Shown: piece after piece, positions 1 through 8,143 of the stretch
How the letters are laid out: every line of letters starts with the position of its first letter
How positions within the stretch are numbered: the first letter of the stretch is position 1
Source: Zelopaecilomyces penicillatus
Lineage: Eukaryota > Ascomycota > Sordariomycetes > Hypocreales > Pseudodiploosporaceae
DNA: 64,000 bases
Assembly: GCA_005765155.1 (NCBI GenBank)
Contig: VCCP01000002.1
Coordinates: 5,332,001-5,396,000 of the forward strand
Direction of reading: 5' to 3'
Notes under the pieces: generated by a model
The model's input: the letters and a program-made list of their open reading frames with translations, nothing else
What the model was told of the DNA's origin: nothing
The model's database searches: none
Program-made: the position numbers and the translations under genes

Positions 1-1
1 T

Positions 2-322
2 GTTGAAATTGCAAGAGAAAAGAGCAGAGGGGGAGCCGTTATAGGTTTCGTAGCTACACGAAGTCTTGGTACTGCGAGTCTTGATACCAAGACCCTTGGC
101 ACGCCTGAGGAGGATTCTATCGTCTTCACTGCTGGAATCAATAGCAGCAAATCTGGAAACGTGCTGGGCCAGCAGTATCAAACCCCCGAGGCAGCTGTCA
201 GAGGGGGGTCCGATTTTATCATCGCCGGTCGGGGTATCTACGCCTCAGAGGATCGTATCAAGACTGCAAGAGAGTACCAGATGGAGGGATGGGCTGCCTA
301 TGACGCTCGCATTGTGACGTAG
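2..322 (+). CDS. Orotidine 5'-phosphate decarboxylase, 3' end only
   Basis: The window opens inside this gene; the reading frame from base 2 to the TAG at 320-322 gives the last 106 residues. Orotidine 5'-phosphate decarboxylase (URA3/pyrG/pyr4 in fungi) converts OMP to UMP, the last step of de novo pyrimidine synthesis, in the cytosol. The segment contains the family's C-terminal signatures: a GFVATRS strand, then a LGQQYQTPEAAV stretch (the conserved GQQYRTP motif), then DFIIAGRGIY, the phosphate-binding GRGIY motif, followed by an amphipathic helix ending AREYQMEGWAAY. This order matches the end of the TIM barrel in fungal enzymes. Nothing in the visible part is broken. The 5' part lies outside the window, so completeness cannot be judged. 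Confidence 0.9.
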   Translation, partial: VEIAREKSRGGAVIGFVATRSLGTASLDTKTLGTPEEDSIVFTAGINSSKSGNVLGQQYQTPEAAVRGGSDFIIAGRGIYASEDRIKTAREYQMEGWAAYDARIVT

Positions 323-1619
323 GGACTAGATGAGAAGCTCACATGTAGTATGCTAGGGAAGTGGTTCGAAGAGAAAGAAATATCAGGATTTGTGCGGACA
401 ATGGTCAAACACTTGTCACTTACATGACGTTTTGGGCTAGGTAGGATAGGACAAGATGCAAGTCACCCCGCCAGGATTAATCTTGAATTCCTCCTTGCGA
501 AGCTATTGGCAGCTTGTTGTTGGGCAAAAGAGCCGACAAATCGGCAAATGTGGGAAAGCTCAAATTCTCCTCTACAATTGTTGAGTCCTGCGGCACAGCT
601 AGCCGATGGAAGAGAAAAAAAAAAGGAAAATGAGTATCCGGAGCAAGAACAGCACATGAGACATGCATATTGGCATAGAGGAAGAACCTCCACCGCAGGA
701 TGTCTTGAGGATTTTTTTAGCACGGGATTGCCGCATTCGTTGTTCAGCATAAAGTCACCAATGCGTCATAGTCTTACTCGGATCTGCTTGCATCTGGTGG
801 ATCGATATACATACTCAGCCAGCCACGTTATGAACTAGTTGGCTTCTTGATAGGTTCCTAGCAGGGCAGCGGCGCGTTGCATTGTGGGCGGGGTATTGTG
901 TGGAACTGGCGTTGCTTTGAGTAGCAGCTATGCTTTCTTGCTTTGTCAAAGAAACGGGGTGAGGTTGACAAGTTGCGCGCGAATTGAAAAGTCTGTGAGA
1001 CTCAGGTTCGCGTTCAATGTGTTTCACTATCACCCATCCCGCGCCGAATCCACATACAACGCCATGACTAGCCATATGTTATAATCTGACGGTAAAACGA
1101 GGGGCAAACGGCACTTCTGGAAATGTGGGCAGTGGGAAATTTATCTCACATCCTACATAACCTTGGGTCTTCATATCACAGGCTTACTTACATACTGCTA
1201 TAATTAGTCTAGCATCCCTTTCCGGATTGGCCATGTGTTGGTAATTTAGACTCCATATTACGCAGCTCCCAGGACTCGCTCGGGATGATCTGAATAACAG
1301 CTCACCAAGAGCGACGATTGTCAAGACAAGAAAAGCCTGAGCCGTGTTATGTGGCAGTAGTACTACTGGTATTGTCAGTATCTATCCACCAGGTAGTAAT
1401 ACCTAACTACTTAGGTATACATACATACTTGAAGGGCAGAAACCTGTATCGAGTGCATCATTGCCAGCCCATCATACCGAGATATGACGGATCCACCAGA
1501 AACAGCTCAACAGTAGCATCAACCCCGCACCCAGAAAGGATATTCCTTTTCTTCAGGCTGTAGGCGGCGGACTGGCGGAGGTCAAGATGAATCAAGGCTG
1601 GGCTTTTGCAATGACCATC
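323..1619. other. Gene-free spacer, possible flank remnant of a lost lectin unit
   Basis: There is no convincing coding region here. Short open frames exist on both strands but lack recognisable motifs. Two short stretches resemble the flanks of the lectin units downstream: around 925-960 (TTTGTCAAAGA followed by GGGGTGAGG, like TTGTCAAAGAGCAGTGGGAATGG after the copy at 3737) and around 1029-1065 (CATCCCGC then CAACGCCATG, like the pair near 4540-4580). These may be the remains of a fifth, fully eroded unit. Promoter elements of the copy at 1620 would lie at the right end. Confidence 0.4.
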
Positions 1620-1865
1620 ATGTCCAATAGTCTTGTCACCATCAAAGACTATGAAGCGACTGTCTAGCTTCCCAAACACGATAATATAAGAATAACGGCA
1701 ACGTCTCATTCCCCCAATCTACAGATATTACTTATCAAAGGTGGCTGGGAAAAAGCTTTGAAGGCAAAGGGGAAAATTGAAGTATTCGCCAAGGAGAGCT
1801 TTAGTGTTGATTAAAAGGACATCACCATAGCGTTTCAATTTAAACAAGGACAAACTGTGTACTGA
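1620..1865 (+). pseudogene. PA-IIL/LecB-like lectin, degraded copy A
   Basis: An ATG at 1620 opens a frame that reads like the N-terminal two thirds of the lectins at 3737 and 5630: a short leader ending YEATV, a region aligning with the ITATSNSP calcium/sugar loop (here ITATSHSPN), then FEGKGK and an ITIAFQF strand. It is broken by an in-frame TAG (1665-1667) and TAA (1812-1814) and ends at TGA 1863-1865. The C-terminal third, including the acidic calcium-binding EDGxxNDxND loop, is absent; the sequence after about 1860 already resembles the 3' flank of the copy at 3737 (a shared TTTGCTTCTT and GTGGCAA(T/A)... block at 1940-1992), so a deletion fused mid-gene to downstream flank. The residue aligning with Asn21 of PA-IIL is His. 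It cannot encode a working lectin. Confidence 0.7.
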
Positions 1866-2400
1866 TGCACAAGCAGGGGTTCGAAACGTATGAGCCAGTC
1901 ACTTGGCGGGATTGATCCTAAGCTGCCGAGGTATGCATTTGCTTCTTCTCCATATCTATGAAAAGGAGTTGTGGCAATAGTGGCAGAGTGTCCTTTCTGC
2001 GAACTGGGAGGTAGCCTCATGGATGTCACCAGCTAGGGATGATCACTTTCATTATATCAGAGTACAGGGTATTGCTGAACCGTTCCGCATTCTAGTAGAT
2101 ACTAGGTGTCCGATATGGTGTGTTACATTGCGGGCCGGTTGACGGGATCGATCGCTTATAATCAAGGTAGCCAAGATACGCTTCAATGCTGTCATAGGTA
2201 CTTAGATAATAAGATAAGGTACTATAGTTAACAACCCCTGATCGCCCCGCTAAACTACTGCATTGCCTATAGGACGGTTAGATGGGTATAAACGTGTAAG
2301 CAGCACTTCTGTGTTCCAGTTAAAAGGGTCCATGTCTTCCTCTACGTAGTCACTACGCCAACAAAACCGCCCATCTTTTACCCTCTTCCACTTTTCTACC
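1866..2400. other. Spacer between lectin copies A and B
   Basis: No gene. The left part (1940-2070) is homologous to the 3' flank of the copy at 3737: TTTGCTTCTT, GTGGCAATAGTGGCAGAGTGTC and ATCACTTTCAT blocks occur in the same order at 4335-4450. The right part presumably held the promoter of copy B; no clear TATA box was seen. Confidence 0.5.
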
Positions 2401-2600
2401 ATGGCGAATTCATTCGCCATCATCAACATTGTCGTCACTGTCAAATTCCCGCCAGGCAAAAGCATTGTGGTGTCAACTCCTCCCGTTCAATGTCAAGACA
2501 GCGGGGGCCCTGGCCAGTCGGCAATCTGCACATGGCCAATGTTGTGGTTGAGAATGGAGATGACAAGGATTTCTATATAGAAGCATTCCTATTTTGTTAG
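2401..2600 (+). pseudogene. PA-IIL/LecB-like lectin, degraded copy B
   Basis: From the ATG at 2401 the frame reads a ten-residue leader and VTVKFPPGKS, aligning with ATIRFPAGKP of the copy at 5630. After about 2480 the middle of the domain is missing, and the reading frame changes: the shifted frame gives VGNLHMANVVVENGDDKDF and runs to TAG 2598-2600, matching the end of the family (IGRQNILIIVAENGDDADY in the copy at 3737). The original frame instead ends at TAG 2578-2580. The last calcium ligands are lost: the Asn-Asp pair that follows the aromatic residue in intact members is Tyr-Ile here. So this copy has an internal deletion of roughly 120-130 bases, a frameshift and decay of the metal site. 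Confidence 0.7.
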
Positions 2601-3736
2601 TCGGTACCTATTATAAAAACACCCAGGTAGGTAATTGATTAGTCAATTGTATTGTTCGTGCTATTGCTGGAATAAATGCTGCCATTCAGCTTCGTCTCAT
2701 CCACCCCGCCCATACATAACCCGCACACGTCAAAGACACATTGGATGCCAGCCATGTAGGACCGTACAATGGCAAAGTTAATGCAATTTCAACCTACCTA
2801 CTTATTGGCAATCGGACGGTATTTGAACAATGTCAACGTCACATTCAGCAATGTGATTTCATTACCAACCCACATTCAATCCACTTGCCTACATAATAGT
2901 GACGAACCTTGATGATCCCTGTGCTCAATACTACAGCAGGTAGGCACTCAGTTAGCAGTGTTCCACTCTCCGCTTCCCCTTTTTGTTGTTTCCTTTCCAT
3001 TGTTTAATAGCAAATATAATCTTCAGATAACTAGGTATGTATAGGTTGCAAGGTCAGCTACACGGCTAGCTCCCCCTCTCAAGAGGAGCTATAGCCTTGA
3101 ACAAACAGCATCGATGAGTTGTGTCCATGCACAGGCTTTTCCGCTTTCAACAAGCGCTGCTCAGATTATTCTACAATGAAATACTATGCGACGGCTTTTT
3201 AGAGCTTGTCTGACAATGTTTGATGACAACAACACCAAAAGCGAAATCAGTTACTGCAAAACAGACCCAATTGAGGAGTCGTGATAAACCCCACGTTCCA
3301 CCATCATGAGAATTGGGAACCCCTCAGAAGAAAGAAAATCCAGTATTGTATGCAAGTGTTGCAGGCTCATAAATTGATATCAGATGTGCCCAAATGTAAC
3401 AAAACTCATGCACCGGGGCGGCCAATACCCTTCCGTTGAGGATGCATGCAACATCAGCCGCAAACCTGCATCGCACTCTTCTCAATCTTTCAGATTTCCT
3501 TGCCTTATGATCGGCAACTTCATCATTGACTTGCCCCGCTTCTCGAGACTGCTGCCATAGACTCATGAACAAGAATTACGAAGTGAGAAGCAGGTGTACA
3601 AAAAGCACCACCTCCTCCGGCTCAGCTTATCCTCGTTCTTCATCATCTTCATCATCCTTTATTCAAGCTTTCCAGCCTACACAATCAACCATATTCCTTC
3701 CCAATAGATTCACTTTTATCATTCCCGCTGCCCATC
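2601..3736. other. Spacer and decayed promoter of lectin copy C
   Basis: No gene. The block from about 2940 to 3736 is homologous to 4700-5629 upstream of copy D: TAGCAGTGT, then CTTCAGA, then a purine-rich AGCGAAATCAGTTACTGC / GGCGAGATCAGTCACCGC pair, then the region ending in GAAGCAGGT just before the TATA position. At that position (3595-3604) this unit has TGTACAAAAAG where the downstream unit has TATATAAAG, so the TATA box looks lost. Confidence 0.5.
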
Positions 3737-4108
3737 ACGGCTAACATTTCCGCCACCATCCGAAAACAATGAAGCTACTATTAGCTTTCCCAACGGCCAA
3801 TCCATGTTGATGACGGCAACGTCCAATTCCCCCGCCGTGCAGAAACTGACCATCACTGGCGGCTTGAACAAGGGTTGGAAGGCAAAGGGGAACGTGTGGA
3901 GTTCGCCAGGGAACAAATCACTGTCACTGGAGACATCACCTTAAAACTACAATACAAAGACGGAGAAACGCTCAAGCCTTCCGCCTTGAATTCGGGAGGG
4001 CCTTATGTTATCGGCCGCCAAAACATCCTCATTATTGTTGCTGAGAATGGGGACGACGCCGATTATAACGACACGGTTGTTCAATTTATGTGGGTCAGCA
4101 AACCTTAA
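3737..4108 (+). pseudogene. PA-IIL/LecB-like lectin, copy C (frameshifted)
   Basis: Lectin of the calcium-dependent PA-IIL (LecB) fold, which binds fucose/mannose through two calcium ions in bacterial members. The C-terminal part (3875-4108, open) is well preserved: LEGKGERVEF, a strand ITLKLQY, GGPYVIGRQN, and the acidic loop AENGDDADYNDTVV, where Glu, the second and third Asp and the final Asn-Asp match the calcium ligands of PA-IIL's EDGTDNDYND. The N-terminal part (ATISFPNGQS, TATSNSPAV) lies in another frame. Comparing with copies A and D, the start codon position holds ACG (3737), one extra base occurs near 3767 and one base is missing near 3872, so two frameshifts of opposite sign bracket the N-terminal half. 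There is no ATG in the needed frame. It is almost certainly a pseudogene unless the assembly is wrong at both sites. Confidence 0.72.
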
Positions 4109-5629
4109 GAGCATTCTCTGTGTGTGAGATGAGAGAACTGTGTAAGTTTGTTCGTCTTCCCCTGTATAACGGACTATTCTTTGAGAATAGTCGTCCAGAA
4201 TTGTGTACTAATAATGCATACACAGGGTTTCGCGGGAACATGTCGCGTAGCTTGGCAGGATTTCAATTTGCACAAGATTTGATGTGGTATTATTATCTAC
4301 TAAGCAAGCCAAGGGGGGGGGGGGGGTTGCATGTATTTGCTTCTTTCCTTGTCAAAGAGCAGTGGGAATGGTGGCAAAGTGTCACACTTCTAAGAAATAC
4401 CTTGAGATGTAGTTCAATATGATAACCATCCACTGATTATCACTTTCATGTAGCAGAATACATGAAATCGCCGCCATTTACTACCTAGGTACCAATAGTA
4501 ATGCGTCATAACAATGTCTCCCGTATTGTCTCACTCATCCCGCCCCTAACCCGCGCCTCAAACCTCAGTCAACGCCATGCATGTTTCACTCATTCTTGAC
4601 ATCCGAGCATGGCAAATGAGGAGAGTATGACATTCGAAGACATGGCATCACCATCCGATGCACTGTTATGTAATGATGAATGTTTCTTCAATATCCATAA
4701 AGGATAGTACCTAGCAGTGTGGCACTTGTCACTCCTCGTCTTTTGCTTATTCATCTATTTTTTATTTTTTTTGAACATCTTCAGAGCAACATGTATTAGA
4801 CTGGGGGGCTAGGTAGCCCTATCGCTTGGTTTCACACTTGTCATGGGTCAAGGCGTTATAAGACACAATGTTCTGCTGTATCCAGTATCGTTTTCTGGGT
4901 TGGTCGAGGACGACTCTTGCTATTTCCCTCAGAATGAGGGACCATACAACGCTACTCTTGAGTTCGTCTAATGTTTTAAACACAGCAACAACAATGGCGA
5001 GATCAGTCACCGCCAATCGACCCGATTGAGGATCCGCACCAAGCTCCACACCATGTCATCACGAGATCTGGAATCTACCTAAAAGGATAGAGAGAAGAAG
5101 CAAAAAAGGAATTGGCCAGGGTCGGAGATCCACAACTTGATTGACTGCCCTGTTTCCCCAACAGATCAGAACTCCAGTCCTAGGTGAATAGTGGCATATG
5201 GGTTAAGATTGCCTGGTGAAGCTTCGTCATGTGCGGGCCGTCCCAGTCCGCCTGAATCAATGTGGAATTGTCAGTCAGCCCTAGTTGGTGCACGGTCTGG
5301 TTAATCCCTAGTTGTTGTTAAAACATTGTGTTTGATTCACCAGAAGGGGTTCAGGCAACGCGAGCTACAAACATGGAATGGTATTCCTCGGACTTCGGAT
5401 ACCCTCATCTGATAATCGGCGATTTCATTTTCGTTCATGGCCCACTTCTCCGGACTATTGTGAGCAAGATTCGTAAAGCCTGAGAGCAGGTATATAAAGG
5501 ACCCCCTTAGCTCAGCTATTTACATTCTTCATCACACTCTACACTCAACCTTTACAACGTTTACATCCAATTCATCCTTCCAATCACCTTTCAACCACAC
5601 TTTTTGGCCATTCCAGCCGCTTACCTACC
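4109..5629. other. Spacer and promoter region of lectin copy D
   Basis: No gene. 4109-4600 is the 3' flank of copy C, with a run of 14 G at 4313-4326 and a TACCTAGGTA palindrome at 4482-4491. 4700-5629 is the duplicated upstream region, homologous to 2940-3736, including the start-proximal CATTCTTCATCAC(A/...) pyrimidine-rich leader at 5523-5600. Confidence 0.5.
5491..5498 (+). promoter_or_regulatory. TATA box of lectin copy D
   Basis: TATATAAA lies 132 bases upstream of the ATG at 5630 and is followed by a pyrimidine-rich leader (5523 onward), a usual arrangement for a fungal core promoter. The duplicated position upstream of copy C (3595-3604) has lost the motif, so of the array only this copy keeps a recognisable TATA element. 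Confidence 0.55.
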
Positions 5630-5998
5630 ATGTCTTATTATTGTATCATCAGAGACAACTAAGCCACCATCAGATTTCCCGCTGGCAAACCCATCGCGAT
5701 ATCGGCAACAGCCAATTCACCCAACACACAGCTTCTGCTTATCAGTGGTGGTGGTGTGAACGAACGATTTGAGGGCAAAGGCGAACGTCAAGTGTACGCT
5801 GACAAGTCAATCACTGTCAATGGAGGGGACGTTGCTCTGAAAATCCAAAATAGACGGGGCGGAAGCCTCCAAACGTCCGCCCTGAAGGCAGGAGGACCCT
5901 ATGAGATCGGACGCCAGACTTTCTCCATCATTACATCCGAGGATGGAGATGAAAACGACTTCAACGACACTGTTGTTAAATTCACATGGAGAACCTAG
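5630..5998 (+). pseudogene. PA-IIL/LecB-like lectin, copy D (one in-frame stop)
   Basis: The best-preserved copy. ATG at 5630 reads MSYYCIIRDN and then meets TAA at 5660-5662; after it the same frame is open to TAG 5996-5998 and gives 111 residues, close to the 114 of PA-IIL. In order it shows ATIRFPAGKP, ISATANSPNTQ (aligning with VTAFANSSGTQ of PA-IIL, including calcium ligand Asn21 and the 22-24 specificity loop), FEGKGER, GGPYEIGRQ, and SEDGDENDFNDTVV, the calcium loop, in which Glu replaces the Asp at the third acidic ligand position. It ends FTWRT. No ATG lies in the domain after the stop, and no intron of plausible fungal length removes it. It may be a very young pseudogene, a strain-specific null or a base-call error; a CAA-to-TAA change of the kind made by repeat-induced point mutation would explain it. 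Confidence 0.72.
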
Positions 5999-7403
5999 AT
6001 GGCATGTTTCGGTGTGGGTCGACAGACTGCGACTGCGGTCAGTCTTGACTTTGTGACGAGTGGTGGCTCCTTTTGAGAATGGCTACGAAGGCTCTCATTT
6101 GGCAGGGGAACATGCCGTATCATACATCATGCGGGACGATAACAGGCCTTGGATATGTTTTCTAGATTACGCATGCAGCGGCAGCAGTATCGTCTCTTGT
6201 TTTCGATGTGGTTAAATGAATTCAACGAGGATAGGTATTTTGGAGTTGTTGGCTCGGCTCGATATTCTGCACCAACCAAAATAAATATATGCATAAAAGA
6301 CATGGAAATAACAGCGTCTTTAATGCGATGTTTTCAACTTCTTGTCCACTTCAAAATCAGCGCCCCTTGTCTGCTGAATAGGCTACCAACCAATAGAGTA
6401 CACTGTTCTACCAGGGCCAACCAATTCTGGGGCAATTTAACTTGTTATCTAGCCTTCTTTTTTATTTTAGAGTAAATTTAGTGTTGAGCACAGGATATGC
6501 TATGCACCACGGATAAGGGGGGAGAACATGTTGATGTAGTGTTGCCAGTAAACTTTCCTGTACTTCAGATATTGCAGTTTAAGTATTTGATAGCGATCTG
6601 AGTGGCTAATCGTCTGAAGAGTCGAACTCAAAAGTAGTTGGACTTGCAATATTTGAACAAACAGAGAAGCTCTTTCAATAACTTCTACCCTCCTAGCCTA
6701 CCTGGTTTAATAGAGGGAAAACAACACACACAACAACAACAACAATAACACCCCCAGAACTGGGAGCGGTCTAGGGTAACTGGGTGAACTGAAATTATGT
6801 CAAGGATAAAACTGGGTAAGCAAAGCCACGAAGCGGTGATATGATAAAATAAACTTGAGGGATCAAATTGATTATCCAACATCTGGTCAGGAAATGATGT
6901 CCGGTTTCTGATAACTGTTACTGGGATTTCTTAAGAATCTTTAAAGAAGAGGGAAGGTGCTTGAAAATCATCCTCTCTGGTTAGTTATCTGGATCTTGTT
7001 CAACTACCTTACTTATATAAGCTGAAACCCCTCAGAGTGCACCCAGCACAGCCCTACCCCAGGCGCCAAGCAAGGGGTGTGTTAAGCCCTATTATAAACT
7101 TATTTAAATGCATTATATACTATATTATATAATAGAGTATAAGCAGCAAAATAAATAAGATACAGATAATAATAACACCTTTATCTTGTACTAGTTAAAG
7201 TAAGTTGATTTAAAACTATTGCAATTTGCAGTATAAGGTCATAACTAAAGCTAGTAGCTAAAGCAGTGGAAGAAAGGCAGCGAATAGTTATCCGGAGTGA
7301 ATTCTGAAGAAAAGAAGAAAGAAGTGATTGTATTGCCGATATAGAAAAGAAAACAGGATTTAACTAGGAATCTAGCTATCTTATATATCTAAATAATACT
7401 AGG

Positions 7404-7436
7404 ATTATTTGGAATTATTTAAGAATTCCAAATAAT
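7404..7436. repeat. Perfect 13-bp inverted repeat, 7-nt spacer
   Basis: ATTATTTGGAATT at 7404-7416 and its exact reverse complement AATTCCAAATAAT at 7424-7436 flank ATTTAAG. A third partial copy, ATTCCAAATAAT, follows at 7457-7468. Such arms are long for chance even in AT-rich DNA and suggest a terminal-repeat or hairpin relic of a mobile element. Confidence 0.6.
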
Positions 7437-7522
7437 ATTTCTTTGGATTTCTAAGTATTCCAAATAATAAGAAAGGGAGGGGTATAAGGGATAAGCCCTT
7501 ATTTTACTAGTCTAGCCCGATA

Positions 7523-7646
7523 TAGCAGGTCAGGCTGCATAGGCTTTTTAGGTCTTATAGCAGGTCAGGCTGCTAGGGCTATAGCAGGTTTAGCTGCTAA
7601 GCTGTAGTAGGTCTAGCTACTAGTCTTATAACAGGTCAGGCTGTTA
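7523..7646. repeat. Five tandem 18-nt hairpin units
   Basis: Five units of 6-nt arm, 6-nt loop and 6-nt arm start at 7523, 7558, 7582, 7605 and 7629, mostly 23-24 bases apart. The basic unit is TAGCAG-GTCAGG-CTGCTA. In the fourth unit both arms change together (TAGTAG/CTACTA) and in the fifth also (TAACAG/CTGTTA), so pairing is kept; the first has an imperfect outer pair. It sits inside the AT-rich island. Confidence 0.75.
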
Positions 7647-8143
7647 TATAAAAACCCACTTATTTTAACAAAAACATTAATAAAAGATTTTTTAATAGAG
7701 TTTTATAATATAATATTAAATTATTTATTATCATTAAAAATGTAGTATAATATAAAAAAAATGCGAGTCAACTTATTATAAATTGATAAAATCTAATAAA
7801 TACATATCTTGGAGCAAATTTCATTTACTCAATATGCAATATCGCTTAGTGAGATATTGTGGTTAGGCCTAGACGAATTATGCCTAGAGATTAATTAGTA
7901 TTCCGAACGCGCTTCGTTAACCTATAGCCACGACCGAATGCGCCTGGTCAGCCAACGCGACTTGCAGTGTCCATATCGCCCGACATTCACTTAATCCGTC
8001 CCACGACCGTGGGTCATCTTTCTGGCAGTAGTTGGCCCAGATATCATGAATTCTTCGCCTTGGGGCGTTCCCCTGCGTCTTAGCCACCCCCCAGGAGTAC
8101 GAGAGCGGGCCCGGAATCCTCCCCTACCTCTTGATACACCACC

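Larger units (their letters stand above)
5999..8143. other. Gene-free region with AT-rich island
   Basis: 5999-6480 is the 3' flank of lectin copy D. 6660-6780 has a CA/CAA-rich tract. From about 7080 to 7860 base composition becomes strongly AT-rich, with TA-rich runs (7110-7140), inverted repeats and tandem hairpins, and no open frame of note; it looks like the remains of a repeat element altered by C-to-T mutation. 7900-8143 returns to normal composition and should contain the promoter of the gene at 8144. Confidence 0.6.

Noticed and set aside
477..750. Minus-strand frames that read in part like protein
   Set aside because: Too short, no family recognised, and placed between pyrG and the lectin relics; not enough to call a gene or pseudogene.
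5644..5674. Possible mini-intron removing the stop in lectin copy D
   Set aside because: GTATCA...CAG would be only about 31 nt, shorter than usual fungal introns, and splicing would put the lectin domain out of frame.
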